A DNA stretch of 53,291 nt from Pseudomonas morbosilactucae (lineage in GTDB: Bacteria > Pseudomonadota > Gammaproteobacteria > Pseudomonadales > Pseudomonadaceae): contig NZ_JALQCW010000055.1 of NCBI RefSeq assembly GCF_023241715.1, forward strand, positions 1 to 53,291. Reading direction: 5' to 3'. This document shows, one piece after another, positions 21,903 to 30,267 of the stretch; the first letter of the stretch is position 1, and the number at the start of each line of letters is the position of its first letter. Below the pieces are notes generated by a model. That model saw nothing but the letters and a program-made list of their open reading frames with translations. It made no database searches and was not told the origin of the DNA. The position numbers and the translations under genes were made by a program.

Positions 21903-23078
21903 ATGAGCTTGAATCCTAGAGACGTCGTGATTGTCGACTTCGGTCGTACTCCGATGGGCCGCTCCAAGGGCGGCATGCACCGCAACACCCGCGCCGAAGA
22001 CATGTCGGCGCACCTGATCAGCAAGCTGCTGGAGCGCAACGTCAAGGTCGACCCCAACGAAGTCGAAGATGTGATCTGGGGCTGCGTCAACCAGACCCTG
22101 GAGCAGGGCTGGAACATCGCACGCATGGCGTCGCTGATGACCCAAATCCCTCACACCTCGGCCGGTCAGACGGTCAGCCGCCTGTGCGGTTCCTCCATGA
22201 GCGCCCTGCACACCGCTGCGCAAGCGATCATGACCGGCAACGGTGACGTATTCGTCGTGGGCGGCGTCGAGCATATGGGCCACGTGAGCATGATGCACGG
22301 TGTCGATCCGAACCCGCACATGTCCCTGTACGCGGCGAAAGCCTCGGGCATGATGGGCCTGACCGCAGAAATGCTCGGCAAGATGCACGGCATTACCCGT
22401 GAACAGCAGGACGCCTTTGGCGTGCGTTCCCACCAACTCGCCCACAAGGCGACGGTGGAAGGCAAGTTCAAGGACGAAATCATCCCGATGCAGGGTTACG
22501 ACGAGAACGGTTTCCTGAAGCTGTTCGACTACGACGAAACCATCCGTCCGGAAACCACCCTGGAAAGCCTGGCGGCCTTGAAGCCGGCCTTCAACCCTAA
22601 GGGCGGCACCGTGACAGCCGGTACATCGTCGCAGATCACTGACGGTGCCTCGTGCATGATCGTGATGTCGGCCCAGCGTGCCCAGGACCTGGGGATCCAG
22701 CCTTTGGCGGTGATCCGTTCCATGGCCGTGGCGGGTGTGGACCCGGCGATCATGGGCTATGGTCCAGTACCGGCGACTCAGAAAGCCCTGAAGCGCGCGG
22801 GTCTGGGGATTGCCGATATCGACTTCTTCGAGCTCAACGAAGCGTTCGCTGCACAGGCCCTGCCAGTGCTGAAAGATTTGAAAGTGCTCGACAAGATGAA
22901 CGAGAAGGTTAACCTGCACGGCGGTGCGATTGCCCTGGGGCACCCATTCGGTTGCTCCGGTGCACGGATCTCCGGCACCTTGCTCAACGTGATGAAGCAG
23001 AATGGCGGCACCTTCGGTGTGTCCACCATGTGCATTGGCCTCGGCCAGGGCATTGCCACCGTCTTCGAACGCGTTTAA
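21903..23078 (+). CDS. fadA: 3-ketoacyl-CoA thiolase FadA (beta-oxidation complex beta subunit)
   Basis: A 391-residue thiolase that releases acetyl-CoA in the last step of beta-oxidation. The acyl-accepting Cys95 is in SRLCGSSM, the His is in GGAIALGHPFGCSG, and the second Cys is in MCIGLGQG. Length and motifs are standard for FadA. It is cotranscribed with fadB and ends at a strong terminator. Confidence 0.96.
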   Translation: MSLNPRDVVIVDFGRTPMGRSKGGMHRNTRAEDMSAHLISKLLERNVKVDPNEVEDVIWGCVNQTLEQGWNIARMASLMTQIPHTSAGQTVSRLCGSSMSALHTAAQAIMTGNGDVFVVGGVEHMGHVSMMHGVDPNPHMSLYAAKASGMMGLTAEMLGKMHGITREQQDAFGVRSHQLAHKATVEGKFKDEIIPMQGYDENGFLKLFDYDETIRPETTLESLAALKPAFNPKGGTVTAGTSSQITDGASCMIVMSAQRAQDLGIQPLAVIRSMAVAGVDPAIMGYGPVPATQKALKRAGLGIADIDFFELNEAFAAQALPVLKDLKVLDKMNEKVNLHGGAIALGHPFGCSGARISGTLLNVMKQNGGTFGVSTMCIGLGQGIATVFERV

Positions 23079-23096
23079 GCGTTCGCTCGATGGAAG

Positions 23097-23126
23097 CCGG
23101 GGCCCAGTGCCCCGGTTTTTGTTTTT
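23097..23126 (+). terminator. intrinsic terminator of fadBA
   Basis: Stem CCGGGGC/GCCCCGG with loop CCAGT, followed by TTTTTGTTTTT. Confidence 0.9.
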
Positions 23127-23177
23127 CTGACGATTTATTTGTTTTTATTTTGAAAAATTTTGCACGAGGGCCAGAGC

Positions 23178-23414
23178 ATGAAGTTACAACCCGGGCTCTA
23201 TCAGCATTACAAGGGGCCGCAGTACCGCGTTTTCAACGTGGCGCGGCACTCGGAAACCGAAGAAGAAGTGGTCTTCTACCAAGCCCTGTATGGCGATTAC
23301 GGCTTTTGGGTGCGTCCCTTGAGCATGTTCCTGGAGTCGGTCGAGGTTGACGGCGAACAGGTCCCACGCTTTGCTTTGGTGCAGGCCGAAGCCAGTCTTT
23401 TTTCACCGGCTTGA
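23178..23414 (+). CDS. DUF1653 small protein
   Basis: A 78-residue protein that fits DUF1653 along its whole length (LQPGLYQHYKGPQYRVFNVARHSETEEEVVFYQALYG and FWVRPLSMF in two blocks). The family is a compact beta protein with no proven function. The ATG at 23178 was preferred to an in-frame upstream start because GAGGG lies about 8 nt before it and the family begins MKLQPG or similar. It is independent of fadA (terminator) and of topA (own promoter). Confidence 0.88.
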   Translation: MKLQPGLYQHYKGPQYRVFNVARHSETEEEVVFYQALYGDYGFWVRPLSMFLESVEVDGEQVPRFALVQAEASLFSPA

Positions 23415-23439
23415 GCGCTGGTCGCGCGGAACCCTGCGC

Positions 23440-23468
23440 TTGACCTCACCTTGTTGCCACTATATATA
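23440..23468 (+). promoter_or_regulatory. sigma-70 promoter of topA
   Basis: TTGACC at 23440 and TATATA at 23463 are 17 bp apart, inside the AT-rich run TATATATA. Start expected near 23475, leader about 54 nt. This is one of the best matches to the sigma-70 consensus in the window. Confidence 0.65.
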
Positions 23469-23528
23469 GCGGTGCCGCGTCAGGCGCCAACCGCCTTTCA
23501 CTTCTCGAATTCAGGAATTTTCTGATCC

Positions 23529-26141
23529 ATGGGCAAATCGCTGGTCATTGTGGAATCCCCGGCTAAGGCCAAGACCATCAACAAGTACTTGGGTAACCAA
23601 TACGTGGTGAAGTCGAGTATCGGCCATATCCGAGACCTGCCCACCAGCGGTTCGGCCAGTGCCGCCAAGGAGCCTGCCGCCAAGCGCGGCAAGGCCGCTG
23701 CGGGCGAGGCACCGGCCCTGTCGCCGAAGGAAAAGGCGCGCAAGCAGCTGGTTTCGCGCATGGGTGTCGATCCGGATCACGGCTGGAAAGCCAAGTACGA
23801 GATCCTTCCCGGCAAGGAAAAGGTCATTGAAGAGCTGCGCCGCCTGGCCAAGGATGCCGACACCATCTATCTGGCAACGGACTTGGACCGCGAAGGGGAA
23901 GCCATTGCCTGGCACCTGCGGGAAGCCATTGGCGGTGACGACAGCCGCTACAAGCGCGTGGTGTTCAACGAAATCACCAAGAAGGCGATCCAGGAAGCCT
24001 TCTCCCAGCCCGGCGAGCTGGATATCAACCGGGTCAATGCCCAGCAGGCTCGACGCTTCCTCGACCGCGTAGTGGGTTACATGGTTTCGCCGTTGCTGTG
24101 GGCGAAAATCGCTCGTGGCCTGTCTGCCGGCCGTGTGCAATCGGTGGCGGTCAAGCTGGTGGTGGAGCGTGAGCGCGAGATTCGTGCGTTCAACCCTGAA
24201 GAGTACTGGGAAGTCCACGCCGACCTGGGCACCGCCAAGGGTGCCAAGGTGCGCTTTGAAGTGGCTCGGGAAAACGGCGAAGCCTTCAAGCCGCTCAACG
24301 AAGCCCAGGCCATGGCGGCCCTGGAGAAGCTCAAGGCTTCTGCCTACACCATCGCCAAGCGTGAAGACAAACCGACCAGCAGCAAGCCGTCGGCACCTTT
24401 TATTACCTCCACCTTGCAACAGGCTGCCAGTAACCGTCTGGGCTTCGGGGTGAAGAAAACCATGATGATGGCCCAGCGTCTCTATGAAGCCGGCTACATC
24501 ACCTATATGCGTACCGACTCCACCAACCTCTCGGCCGATGCCGTGGCGATGGCACGGACGTATATTGAAAGCGAGTTCGGCAAGAAGTACCTGCCGGAGA
24601 ACCCCAACGTCTACAGCAGCAAGGAAGGTGCACAAGAGGCTCACGAAGCGATTCGTCCTTCTGATGCCAACACCGAGCCAAGCAAGCTGTCGGGCATGGA
24701 GCGTGATGCTGAGCGTCTCTACGAGCTGATCTGGCGCCAATTCCTGGCGTGCCAGATGCTGCCGGCGCAATACCTGTCGACCACTGTCAGTGTCGCGGCC
24801 AGCGGCTTCGAGCTGCGGGCCAAGGGCCGCATCCTCAAGTTCGACGGCTACACCCGTGTGATGCCGCAAATCAGCAAGCCGGGCGACGACGATGTGTTGC
24901 CAGACATGGCCCAGGGCGAAGTCTTGAAGCTGATCAAGCTCGACCCGAGCCAGCACTTCACCAAGCCGCCGGCGCGTTACTCTGAAGCCAGCCTGGTCAA
25001 GGAGATGGAAAAGCGGGGTATCGGTCGTCCGTCGACTTACGCAGCGATCATTTCCACCATTCAGGATCGCGGCTACGTGGCCCTGCACAACCGTCGTTTC
25101 TATTCGGAGAAGATGGGTGACATTGTCACCGAGCGTCTCTCCGAGAGTTTCTCCAACCTGATGGACTACGGCTTCACTGCCGGCATGGAAGAGAACCTCG
25201 ATGACGTCGCCCAGGGCGAGCGTGATTGGAAGAACGTGCTCGACGAGTTCTACGGCGACTTCAAGAAGAAACTTGAAGTGGCGGAAGGTGCCGAGACCGG
25301 CATGCGCGCCAACCAGCCGGTGATGACTGACATCCCGTGCCTGACCTGTGGCCGTCCGATGCAGATTCGTACAGCGTCCACTGGCGTATTCCTCGGCTGC
25401 TCGGGTTATAGCCTGCCGCCGAAAGAACGTTGCAAGGCCACCGTCAACCTGGTGCCGGGTGACGAGATTGCTGCGGACGACGAAGGTGAATCCGAATCCC
25501 TGGTGCTGCGCGGCAAGCATCGCTGCCCGATCTGCAGCACGGCGATGGATGCCTACCTGCTGGACGAGAAGCGCAAGCTGCACATCTGCGGTAACAACCC
25601 GGATTGCGCGGGCTACGAGATCGAAGAGGGCAGCTATCGCATCAAGGGTTATGAAGGTCCGAGCCTGGAATGCGACAAGTGCGGCAGTGAGATGCAACTG
25701 AAGACCGGCCGTTTCGGCAAGTTCTTTGGCTGCACCAATGCGACCTGCAAGAACACTCGCAAGCTGCTGAAGAGCGGTGATGCGGCGCCGCCGAAGATGG
25801 ACCCGGTGAAGATGCCTGAGCTGAAATGCGAAAAGGTCAACGACACCTACATCCTGCGTGACGGTGCTTCGGGTCTGTTCCTGGCAGCCAGCCAGTTCCC
25901 GAAAAACCGTGAGACTCGGGCGCCTCTGGTGCTGGAGCTGATCCCGCACAAGGATGAGATCGATCCGAAGTACCACTTCCTCTGCGAAGCGCCGAAGAAG
26001 GACCCGGATGGCCGTCCGGCGGTGGTGCGTTACAGCCGCAAGACCAAAGAGCAGTACGTGCAGACCGAAGTCGACGGCAAGCCGACCGGCTGGCGTGCGT
26101 TCTACGACGGCGGCACCTGGAAGGTCGAAGACAAGCGTTAA
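23529..26141 (+). CDS. topA: DNA topoisomerase I
   Basis: An 870-residue type IA topoisomerase that relaxes negative supercoils. The TOPRIM domain is at the N-terminus (SLVIVESPAKAKTI; DLDREGEAIAWHL), interrupted by a Lys/Ala-rich insert at about 40-75. The active Tyr326 is in YITYMRTDSTNL. Residues about 600-720 hold three Cys4-type zinc ribbons (CLTC...C; CPIC...C; CDKC...CKN), followed by a further C-terminal domain. Length matches other Pseudomonas TopA. It is transcribed from its own promoter and ends at a strong terminator. Confidence 0.97.
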   Translation: MGKSLVIVESPAKAKTINKYLGNQYVVKSSIGHIRDLPTSGSASAAKEPAAKRGKAAAGEAPALSPKEKARKQLVSRMGVDPDHGWKAKYEILPGKEKVIEELRRLAKDADTIYLATDLDREGEAIAWHLREAIGGDDSRYKRVVFNEITKKAIQEAFSQPGELDINRVNAQQARRFLDRVVGYMVSPLLWAKIARGLSAGRVQSVAVKLVVEREREIRAFNPEEYWEVHADLGTAKGAKVRFEVARENGEAFKPLNEAQAMAALEKLKASAYTIAKREDKPTSSKPSAPFITSTLQQAASNRLGFGVKKTMMMAQRLYEAGYITYMRTDSTNLSADAVAMARTYIESEFGKKYLPENPNVYSSKEGAQEAHEAIRPSDANTEPSKLSGMERDAERLYELIWRQFLACQMLPAQYLSTTVSVAASGFELRAKGRILKFDGYTRVMPQISKPGDDDVLPDMAQGEVLKLIKLDPSQHFTKPPARYSEASLVKEMEKRGIGRPSTYAAIISTIQDRGYVALHNRRFYSEKMGDIVTERLSESFSNLMDYGFTAGMEENLDDVAQGERDWKNVLDEFYGDFKKKLEVAEGAETGMRANQPVMTDIPCLTCGRPMQIRTASTGVFLGCSGYSLPPKERCKATVNLVPGDEIAADDEGESESLVLRGKHRCPICSTAMDAYLLDEKRKLHICGNNPDCAGYEIEEGSYRIKGYEGPSLECDKCGSEMQLKTGRFGKFFGCTNATCKNTRKLLKSGDAAPPKMDPVKMPELKCEKVNDTYILRDGASGLFLAASQFPKNRETRAPLVLELIPHKDEIDPKYHFLCEAPKKDPDGRPAVVRYSRKTKEQYVQTEVDGKPTGWRAFYDGGTWKVEDKR

Positions 26142-26182
26142 GGTTGGGTGACGGGGGAGGCCACTTCTCCGGCGCCTGAAGG

Positions 26183-26218
26183 CCGCATGCAGCCGATGTG
26201 CTGCATGCGGTTTTTTTT
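26183..26218 (+). terminator. intrinsic terminator of topA
   Basis: An 11-bp perfect stem CCGCATGCAGC/GCTGCATGCGG, six-base loop, then eight T. Confidence 0.95.
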
Positions 26219-26298
26219 GTCTTGCGATTGGTCAAGTCCATCCATGACACTGTGCCACCCAGCGTGCCGTTTTACTTTTTGTTGTGGAGGCTGCCGTC

Positions 26299-26823
26299 AT
26301 GGCCCACGAACTCTATACCCGTACCAATCAGAAAATTTACTTTGCCGGCTTGTCCCTGGAAGCCTTGGCTCGAGCTGAAGAGGGGCGGGCGATGACTGCT
26401 CAGGCTCAGGTTCAGGCTGGTCGGGAATCGGTGCTGTTTCATCTCTATGGCGCGCTGCTTGGGCTTTGCCATGAAATTGCCGGGTTTTACCGCCTGCCCC
26501 AGGCCAATGCGCCCCGTGCGGAGCTGATCCTTACCCAGGAAGTGCTGGATCATCTGGCAATTCCGGAGCTGGCCGAGCTGGTGGAGTTGGCCCATAACTC
26601 GGAAACCTGGCTGGCCAAGCTGCTGGCGGCCTACGCTGCGCTGTTCCAGCCGCCCCGTGCCCCGCACAAGCCCAAGGGCGATGTAACGCAGCCGTTGATC
26701 ATGGCGGTCAACCTCGATGAGGAAGAGCCGGAACAGGCACTGAGCCGAGAAGAGTTGGAGAGCTGGCGGCAAAACCTCAAGGCCCTGGCGATTCGTTTTC
26801 GTGATGGCTTGAACGAGTGCTGA
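26299..26823 (+). CDS. DUF6586-like conserved protein
   Basis: A 174-residue, mainly alpha-helical soluble protein without signal peptide. It begins MAHELYTRTNQKIYFAGLSLEAL and contains a hydrophobic helical core (SVLFHLYGALLGLCHEIAGFYRL) and an acidic patch (NLDEEEPEQALSREELES). GGAGG 8 nt before the ATG at 26299 fixes the start. It lies right after topA in other pseudomonads and I believe it belongs to DUF6586, but I cannot verify this. Function unknown; it heads a run of small genes. Confidence 0.75.
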   Translation: MAHELYTRTNQKIYFAGLSLEALARAEEGRAMTAQAQVQAGRESVLFHLYGALLGLCHEIAGFYRLPQANAPRAELILTQEVLDHLAIPELAELVELAHNSETWLAKLLAAYAALFQPPRAPHKPKGDVTQPLIMAVNLDEEEPEQALSREELESWRQNLKALAIRFRDGLNEC

Positions 26824-26873
26824 GCCTGAGTGCCGGTTGGTCCGGGCTTCGAAGATTTGATCAAGGATGAGTC

Positions 26874-27875
26874 ATGTTGTTTTTCCAGCGCGATCAAGAG
26901 CTGATCCGCTTACTGGGTTCCTGCCAGGTGCAGGTCTCCCGGGCCCAGTCCAATGCCGACTTGCTGCAGGTGCTCGACCGGCTTGAAGCCTTCCCAGGTG
27001 GCCTGGAGTTTGATCACGCGCAGCCCAAGCTGCTGCTGGTTCTGGCGTTCGTCTCGCTGGTCGTCTCGTACCTGATGGACGGCATGGGGTGGATGGGTTG
27101 GGTCGCCATAGGCTGCTGCTTTGCCAGTTTTCTGGTCAAGCGAGGGCGCTTGTCTTCGTTGGGTGATTTGTCGACCAAGATCGGCCGCCAGTGCTCGCTG
27201 TTCAGCAACGGGTTGAGCGAACCCGAAGGCACTGCCGATTGGTGTTTCAAAAAGCTGAGCAGCGAGTTCAGTGATTACCAGCGCGGGACTGAGCGTCGCG
27301 ATATCGTGACGTCTGCCCAGGGTGTCTTTCAGGGAGCCCTGCATTCGTTGGCGTTCGAATATCACCATCTGCGCTATGTGAATCTCCGCAAGGATAAAGG
27401 CGGTGGCGAAGAGGCTTTTGATCGCTACAGTCTGGTGCTGGACTTTCCCTGGGTGAAGGGGCTGTCGGCTCGGACCGACGTGGTGGGCGCGCCATTGGCG
27501 GGCAAGGGTTTCGAGACCACGCTCGACGACTTTAATCGGACCTTTCTTTTGCAGGGTCGCCGCGAGTTGGATTGTGCCAAGTTCGCCACGCCCACGACCC
27601 TGCTCTTTCTGATGGCGCTTTCCCGTCGGCTGAGCAAGGTGAACCTGGAATTCTCCGAGCAGGGGCGGTTATGCCTGAGCTTCAACAATGATGAAGTCAT
27701 GGCTTATGCCTATCCGGGATCTCTGGCTGATCTCCAGGCCTTTCGTGAGCAAATCAAAGCGGGTATTGAGTTGCCAGGGCTGAGTCCGCTGTTGGAGTTG
27801 GTGCATCAGTTGGCAGAGTTGCACGACAATAATTTTGATCTTCCTTCGAAGGTCGCTGACAAGATGGAGCAGTAA
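26874..27875 (+). CDS. DUF3137-like membrane protein, partner of LemA
   Basis: A 333-residue protein with a two-part hydrophobic segment at about 50-78 (LLLVLAFVSLVVSYLMDG and WMGWVAIGCCFASFLV), so both termini are likely cytoplasmic. The C-terminal half (TTLDDFNRTFLLQGRRELDCAKFATPTTLLFLM split around 215-250, then NLEFSEQGRLCLSF) follows the DUF3137 pattern of a substrate-like beta domain. It ends 3 nt before lemA, and DUF3137/LemA pairs are common in bacteria. Role unproven; envelope stress or membrane quality control is a reasonable guess. Confidence 0.65.
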   Translation: MLFFQRDQELIRLLGSCQVQVSRAQSNADLLQVLDRLEAFPGGLEFDHAQPKLLLVLAFVSLVVSYLMDGMGWMGWVAIGCCFASFLVKRGRLSSLGDLSTKIGRQCSLFSNGLSEPEGTADWCFKKLSSEFSDYQRGTERRDIVTSAQGVFQGALHSLAFEYHHLRYVNLRKDKGGGEEAFDRYSLVLDFPWVKGLSARTDVVGAPLAGKGFETTLDDFNRTFLLQGRRELDCAKFATPTTLLFLMALSRRLSKVNLEFSEQGRLCLSFNNDEVMAYAYPGSLADLQAFREQIKAGIELPGLSPLLELVHQLAELHDNNFDLPSKVADKMEQ

Positions 27876-27878
27876 GCA

Positions 27879-28436
27879 ATGGAGTTGTTGTTGGTAGTGG
27901 TCGTGGGCCTCGGGGTTGTTGTGTATCTCAGCTACAACAGAATCATCGCGGCCCATAACCGTGTGCAACGCGCCTGGTCGGACGTGCTGACCTATGAGCG
28001 CCAAGCCATCCGGGTGCTCGATATGCTCGAGCCCAAAGTGGCGGGTTTTCAGGAGTATGAAAGCCAGTTGTTGACGCAGATCGTCGAGTTGCGCACGGCC
28101 ATCTCCCGCCTGCCTTCCATGGCGGATGGGGCAGCGCTGACTCCCGTTGATCAGGGGGCAAAGGCGCTGCTGGGGGGCTTGGATGTGGCTTTCGAGGCCT
28201 ATCCGGAATTGAAGTCTGCGGAGCTGATGAATGGCTTGCTGCGGGAGGTGGCGGAGCAGCAAGGCAACGTGGGTGCCGCCATTACGCTGTTCAATCTGAA
28301 CGTGGAGAACTTCAACAACAGCCTGCAGCTGTTCCCGGGCTCTTTGGTCAATCAGATCACCCTGAAGAAGTCGCCAGTCACGCCTTTTTCGGACAGTCAG
28401 GCGTCAGCATCCTTCGAGTACAAGCCGAACTTCTGA
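27879..28436 (+). CDS. lemA: LemA-family protein
   Basis: A 185-residue LemA protein: a short N-terminal membrane helix (ELLLVVVVGLGVVVYLSYN), then the long helical bundle beginning NRIIAAHNRVQRAWSDV, with the family-typical AYPELKS and a late NNSLQLFPGSLV. It is anchored in the inner membrane with the helical domain outside or at the surface. Function unclear; LemA proteins are often encoded with phospholipid- or protease-related partners. It is translated almost continuously with the DUF3137-like gene upstream. This LemA is unrelated to the histidine kinase GacS, once also called LemA. Confidence 0.88.
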   Translation: MELLLVVVVGLGVVVYLSYNRIIAAHNRVQRAWSDVLTYERQAIRVLDMLEPKVAGFQEYESQLLTQIVELRTAISRLPSMADGAALTPVDQGAKALLGGLDVAFEAYPELKSAELMNGLLREVAEQQGNVGAAITLFNLNVENFNNSLQLFPGSLVNQITLKKSPVTPFSDSQASASFEYKPNF

Positions 28437-28559
28437 GTCAGTCTGAAGGCTCGATACAAGCGGATGCGGGGTGGGTTTACCCAGGAAAGAAACGAGAGGC
28501 GCCGGGGTTGCTAGCGCGTGGATCGTGCTCAAGATCCCAAGCGAGGGCATAGCGATGAC

Positions 28560-28568
28560 TGATATAAT
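28560..28568 (+). promoter_or_regulatory. extended -10 promoter for the small gene at 28597
   Basis: TGATATAAT is a perfect extended -10 element (TGnTATAAT) with no -35. Transcription would begin near 28575, after the in-frame ATG at 28555, which supports the later ATG at 28597 as the real start. Confidence 0.5.
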
Positions 28569-28596
28569 CTCGGCCTTTCGTGGAGAACAGACTTTT

Positions 28597-28830
28597 ATGC
28601 CAACGTCCTTTCTAGAAATTGTCGAGTTGCCAGACGGTCGTATCGAGCTGCGCAGGGCTGAGGACGAGGGTTCTCTGGTTACTTTGGATTTCTCCGAGGA
28701 CGCCAAGGCTTTCCTGCAGGGGCAGCATGTGGAAGTGGCCAAGGCCATGTTGAGCGTCGGCGTGCAGATGGCCGGACGTTTGGTTGAAGGTGAAATCGAT
28801 AAGGAAGAGGGGCCGCGGGTTCTTCACTGA
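28597..28830 (+). CDS. conserved small protein of unknown function (77 aa)
   Basis: A 77-residue acidic protein starting MPTSFLEIVELPDGRIELRRAEDEG, a beta hairpin, then LDFSEDAKAFLQGQHVEVAKAMLSVGVQMAGRLVEG, one or two helices. GGAG lies 11 nt before the ATG. The in-frame ATG at 28555 (adding 14 residues) lies before the extended -10 promoter and was not chosen. It sits next to sulA-lexA in other Pseudomonas as well. I do not know a function; there are no catalytic motifs. Confidence 0.72.
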   Translation: MPTSFLEIVELPDGRIELRRAEDEGSLVTLDFSEDAKAFLQGQHVEVAKAMLSVGVQMAGRLVEGEIDKEEGPRVLH

Positions 28831-28922
28831 GTCCGCTGGTCGGTTTTTTTGCAGTCGTTTTTTGCTTTGTTTCGGCTTCTCAATCCTCGAGAAGCCTCGT
28901 GTCATTCCGCAGCATTCCCGTT

Positions 28923-29396
28923 TCAACCCAATCGAATATTCAGGCTCTGTGCGTCGCCCGTGCGCGCTGCGCTGATGAGTTGCTGCTTGGCGCTGTTGTT
29001 CAGCGGATTCAGCCAGCTAACGACCGTATGACTGCGCCCCAGGCGCAGGGCTTCGCAGGTCAACTGCTGGGCGCTTTGAGTGCCGCGAGGATGCAGCAGC
29101 AGGATGCGTTCGCGATTCAAGCCGGCATCGCGCAGCCAGGTTTGGGTCAGGCTCGACGGTGGGGCAATCAGGGTCAGCCAGCGGGCGTCTTGCTCTTCGC
29201 TCAGTTCCCGAAGAATGGGGGCCAGCAGGCTCAGGCAGTTCCCCGCAGCACCGCGTAACGACAGTTCACTGAAAACTTCCGGATCATTGTTCCAGGGTTT
29301 TTCGGTCACTTCTTTGAGGATCGGCGCCAAGGGTTGGGCCAGGAATGCCTCGAACAGCGACAGTTGTGCTTGCTGTGGTGCGTGTGGGAACTGCAT
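28923..29396 (-). CDS. sulA: SOS cell-division inhibitor SulA
   Basis: A 157-residue SulA, the inhibitor that sequesters FtsZ during DNA damage. The core is recognisable: PEVFSELSLRGAAGNCLSLLAPILRELS, RWLTLIAPP and GLNRERILLLHP, with GRSHTVVSWL towards the end. It starts 10 nt after lexA with AGGAGG in the gap, so lexA-sulA is one operon under the same LexA boxes. This arrangement is typical of Pseudomonas and unlike E. coli. Confidence 0.92.
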   Translation of the reverse strand: MQFPHAPQQAQLSLFEAFLAQPLAPILKEVTEKPWNNDPEVFSELSLRGAAGNCLSLLAPILRELSEEQDARWLTLIAPPSSLTQTWLRDAGLNRERILLLHPRGTQSAQQLTCEALRLGRSHTVVSWLNPLNNSAKQQLISAARTGDAQSLNIRLG

Positions 29397-29406
29397 AAAG
29401 CCTCCT

Positions 29407-30015
29407 TTAGCGGCGAATCACGCCGACACTCAAGCCTTCGATCACCAGTTCCTGATCTTTCAGGTTGACTTCGATAGGGGCGAACTCAGGATTTTCGGCA
29501 AGCAGCCAGACTTTGCTGCCTTCGCGCTTGAAGCGTTTTACGGTGACTTCATCACCAATGCGCGCCACGACCACCTGGCCGTTGCGAGCCTCGCGCGTGG
29601 TGTGAACGGCCAGCAGGTCACCGTCGATGATGCCGATGTCCTTCATGCTCATGCCGTGCACCCGCAGCAGATAATCAGCGCGAGGATGGAAGAAGGCCGG
29701 GTTGATGTTGCAGGACTCTTCGATATGTTGCTGGGCCAGGATCGGAGCGCCGGCGGCGACGCGGCCAATGATCGGCAGCGTGGAGTCGTCGGCCTTGGCT
29801 TCGAAACCCGGGATGCGAATCCCGCGGGAAGCGCCCGGGGTCATCTCGATTGCGCCTTTGCGGGCCAGCGCCTTGAGGTGCTCTTCGGCGGCATTGGGGG
29901 ACTTGAAGCCCAGTTCCTGTGCGATTTCCGCACGGGTTGGCGGGTAGCCATTGTCTTCAAGGCAGCGTTTGATAAAAGCCAGAATCTCAGCTTGGCGGGG
30001 CGTCAGTTTTAGCAT
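29407..30015 (-). CDS. lexA: LexA repressor
   Basis: A 202-residue SOS master repressor. Residues 1-70 are the winged helix (LTPRQAEILAFI; PPTRAEIAQELGFKSPNAAEEHL). The self-cleavage bond is Ala88-Gly89 in RVAAGAPI. The catalytic dyad is Ser123 (GMSMKD) and Lys160, each exactly four residues later than in E. coli LexA. It is autoregulated through two boxes upstream. Confidence 0.97.
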   Translation of the reverse strand: MLKLTPRQAEILAFIKRCLEDNGYPPTRAEIAQELGFKSPNAAEEHLKALARKGAIEMTPGASRGIRIPGFEAKADDSTLPIIGRVAAGAPILAQQHIEESCNINPAFFHPRADYLLRVHGMSMKDIGIIDGDLLAVHTTREARNGQVVVARIGDEVTVKRFKREGSKVWLLAENPEFAPIEVNLKDQELVIEGLSVGVIRR

Positions 30016-30025
30016 GTCGATCGCT

Positions 30026-30041
30026 CTGTCTTTTTATACAG
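30026..30041. promoter_or_regulatory. LexA box 1
   Basis: CTGTCTTTTTATACAG matches CTG-N10-CAG. It lies at about +2 to +17 of the predicted lexA transcript, 10 bp before the start codon. Confidence 0.9.
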
Positions 30042-30044
30042 TGA

Positions 30045-30060
30045 CTGGGATTATATACAG
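30045..30060. promoter_or_regulatory. LexA box 2
   Basis: CTGGGATTATATACAG matches CTG-N10-CAG and covers the lexA -10 element. The two boxes are 19 bp apart centre to centre. Confidence 0.9.
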
Positions 30061-30077
30061 TGAGTCGCGCTTGGCAA
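30050..30077 (-). promoter_or_regulatory. sigma-70 promoter of lexA-sulA
   Basis: On the minus strand TTGCCA at 30077-30072, a 16-bp spacer, and a perfect TATAAT at 30055-30050 inside LexA box 2. Start expected near 30043. Confidence 0.75.
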
Positions 30078-30208
30078 TCCTCCTTTTTTCCGGGGCCGCC
30101 GGACGGTTCTTGAGGGGTTGTTCCGGCCCGGTTTGGCAGGGCTGGCTACAGCGGGCTGCAGGTATGGTTAAATAGCGCGCCAGTGGGGCCTGAAGCTGGC
30201 TGACAGGC

Positions 30209-30252
30209 TTGACATTGCAGGGGCTGAAACGTATGTTTCAAACAAGTGTTTG
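30209..30252 (+). promoter_or_regulatory. psrA promoter with two overlapping PsrA boxes
   Basis: TTGACA at 30209-30214 and TATGTT at 30232-30237 are 17 bp apart. GAAACGTATGTTTC (30226-30239) and CAAACAAGTGTTTG (30239-30252) each match the PsrA site (G/C)AAAC-N4-GTTT(G/C) perfectly and share one base. Together they cover the -10 and start region, so PsrA must repress its own gene by occlusion. Confidence 0.8.
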
Positions 30253-30267
30253 TCAGGCGGAGTAGCC

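Noticed and set aside
23511..25976. Leftward 821-codon frame opposite topA
   Set aside because: Shadow of topA; composition is low-complexity and no motif is seen.
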